A DNA stretch of 64,000 nt from positions 19,930 through 83,929 of the forward strand of contig CAIQGA010000025.1 in NCBI GenBank assembly GCA_903871235.1, read 5' to 3'. The notes below the pieces were generated by a model, which was not told where the DNA came from, ran no database searches, and saw only the letters and a list, made by a program, of their open reading frames with translations. How positions within the stretch are numbered: the first letter of the stretch is position 1; each line of letters begins with the position of its first letter. The position numbers were made by a program, and so were the translations under genes. This stretch comes from an uncultured Chlorobiaceae bacterium (GTDB lineage Bacteria > Bacteroidota > Chlorobiia > Chlorobiales > Chlorobiaceae). This document shows, in pieces, positions 62,883 through 64,000 of this stretch.

Positions 62883-63066
62883 TATTTGCCATAGGAGGAG
62901 TCAAAATGGAATATGACTGTTTGATATCCCTGTTATCTCGTTGAAAATCAGGCGTAATTGCACCGTTTTAACTACAACCCGAATTATAAAGCATTTCCAA
63001 CCCTTTAGCAAACGCCAGCAAGAGGGCGCCGTTACCCGTCCGCATCCTGCTGCCCGCAAGCCAGCT

Positions 63067-63894
63067 TTAGCCCGCTTCAGGTTGCAACAGCAGTTGTGGA
63101 GCTATTTGTAATGGCAGCGAAAACGTAAACGTTGTACCACCTTCCGCCAAGTTAGTCGCAGAAAAACTTCCCTTATGCTTGTTCACAATGATGTCATAGC
63201 TGATACTTAAACCAAGCCCGGTTCCTTTCCCCGGATCCTTGGTCGTAAAAAAGGGTTCAAAGACCCGGTTGATCACCGTTTTCGCGATTCCCGGGCCATC
63301 ATCACTAACCGAACAAAAAATACTTTCATCGCTTGCCCATGTGATAATCTCAATCTTGCCAGGAGACGTTCGGTTTTGTGACTGGATTGCATGACTCGCG
63401 TTAATAATCAAGTTGAGGATCACCTGATTGATCTGTGACGGATTGCACAAAAGCGGTGGAAGCTCATCAAGCTGTAAGATAAGAGTAGCAATCTCGCTGC
63501 ATTCATGTTTCGCAATGTCAAGGGCATCAAGGATTGCCTTGTTAAGATCTTGTCCGCTCAACTGCTCTTTTTCGTTCTTGAACGAGTAGTTCCTCATACT
63601 GTTGGTGATGGTCGATATGCGCCCAATCCCGTTCTGTAATCTTTCAAGAGCTTTAGGGATACTGTTGAGAAGGTCGTCAATATCACAGGCCTTCTCTTCT
63701 TCGCGGAGTTGAGCCACGGTTTCGGCAAGAGCGGGAATATGCTCTCCTTTTTCGATGATCCGGCGATGATGATCCACAAGTTGACGAAGATCGTTAAAAT
63801 CCTCCAGAATAGTATGCGCATTGAGGGTAATAAAATTGAGCGGGTTGTTGATTTCATGCGCAACTCCTGCCGCAAGCTGCCCAATCATCACCAT
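63067..63894 (-). CDS. Histidine kinase core without sensor domain
   Basis: A 275-residue protein starting almost at the phosphoacceptor domain: MIGQLAAGVAHEINNPLNFI (His near residue 13), a coiled region, then the N box NLIINASHAIQS, DDGPGIAK and the ATP lid with GKGTGLGLSISYDII. The ATG at 63894 is preceded by AGGAGG 8 bases upstream and an in-frame TGA just before that, so this is a real start and not a fragment at this point. It lacks any input domain. The kinase may receive signals from another protein, or the sensor may have been lost upstream; the window ends 106 bases later. Confidence 0.85.
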   Translation of the reverse strand: MVMIGQLAAGVAHEINNPLNFITLNAHTILEDFNDLRQLVDHHRRIIEKGEHIPALAETVAQLREEEKACDIDDLLNSIPKALERLQNGIGRISTITNSMRNYSFKNEKEQLSGQDLNKAILDALDIAKHECSEIATLILQLDELPPLLCNPSQINQVILNLIINASHAIQSQNRTSPGKIEIITWASDESIFCSVSDDGPGIAKTVINRVFEPFFTTKDPGKGTGLGLSISYDIIVNKHKGSFSATNLAEGGTTFTFSLPLQIAPQLLLQPEAG

Positions 63895-64000
63895 TCTTGA
63901 GGCCTCCTGAGTTCACACATGGCTTAGCCAAAAATGCCTGAAAAGTCAATAAAATCAAGGGGGTGTTTTCGTTTTCGGTCTTGTAGTGCCTAATGAATTA

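Overview
The window looks like chromosomal DNA of a green sulfur bacterium (Chlorobi; Chlorobium/Pelodictyon-like). The evidence is a 75-residue chlorosome envelope protein of the CsmB/CsmF type, a PucC-like (bacteriochlorophyll-delivery type) MFS protein, an AcnB-type aconitase fitting a reductive TCA cycle, and weak Shine-Dalgarno sequences. No phage, insertion sequence, CRISPR array or rRNA operon was recognised.

Left part (1-30.7 kb) is mainly housekeeping. It holds the acnB 3' end, a repeat-rich lipoprotein, four tRNAs on the minus strand (Ile2-Glu-Arg-Gln in transcription order), murA, a degenerate LytM/EnvC-like protein, nadE, and a minus-strand run pdaD-nadB. Next come tyrS, smpB and a cell-elongation operon mreC-mreD-mrdA ending in a GlcD-like FAD oxidase. 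They are followed by a GroES-like protein and nadA, so three NAD biosynthesis genes (nadA, nadB, nadE) lie within about 11 kb. A plus-strand run then encodes a P1-type nuclease/phospholipase, a membrane pentapeptide-repeat protein and a GAF-PAS hybrid histidine kinase. After the chlorosome gene come a DUF1566 protein, a truncated methyltransferase relic, recD2, the PucC-like transporter, a radical SAM protein, a two-component system with a DUF4405 membrane protein, PPK2 and hisF.

The right part (31-59.6 kb) is a large surface-polysaccharide locus. Two tandem, near-duplicate GT4 glycosyltransferases face right. The remaining roughly 25 genes are on the minus strand. Reading downstream from 59.6 kb, they encode a WecG/TagA-like transferase, a WbaP-type initiating sugar transferase, two STAS proteins around an unusual nucleotidyltransferase-like/beta-helix/degenerate sugar-transferase fusion, and an RsbW-like ATPase. 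These are followed by a GT2, a hexapeptide acetyltransferase, Wza, an ABC half-transporter, a Wzz/Wzc-like protein without the P-loop lysine, a second acetyltransferase, a polymerase/ligase, VanZ-like and WG-repeat proteins, glycosyltransferases, two acyltransferase-3 proteins, a putative hydrolase and a PAP2 phosphatase. The interval from about 33.6 to 41.5 kb is visibly AT-rich and looks like the variable, transferred part. The logic is Wza/Wzc-dependent exopolysaccharide export, with an ABC transporter as the only flippase candidate and an embedded STAS/anti-sigma-like module as possible regulator.

The right end (60-64 kb) carries two histidine kinases. The five-PAS kinase begins directly downstream of an 8-bp tandem repeat. 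An ATG upstream of that repeat is out of frame at the present copy number and would come into frame if one unit were gained or two lost, which suggests phase variation. The partner-switch-like module inside the polysaccharide operon and this repeat-controlled kinase are the observations most worth following.
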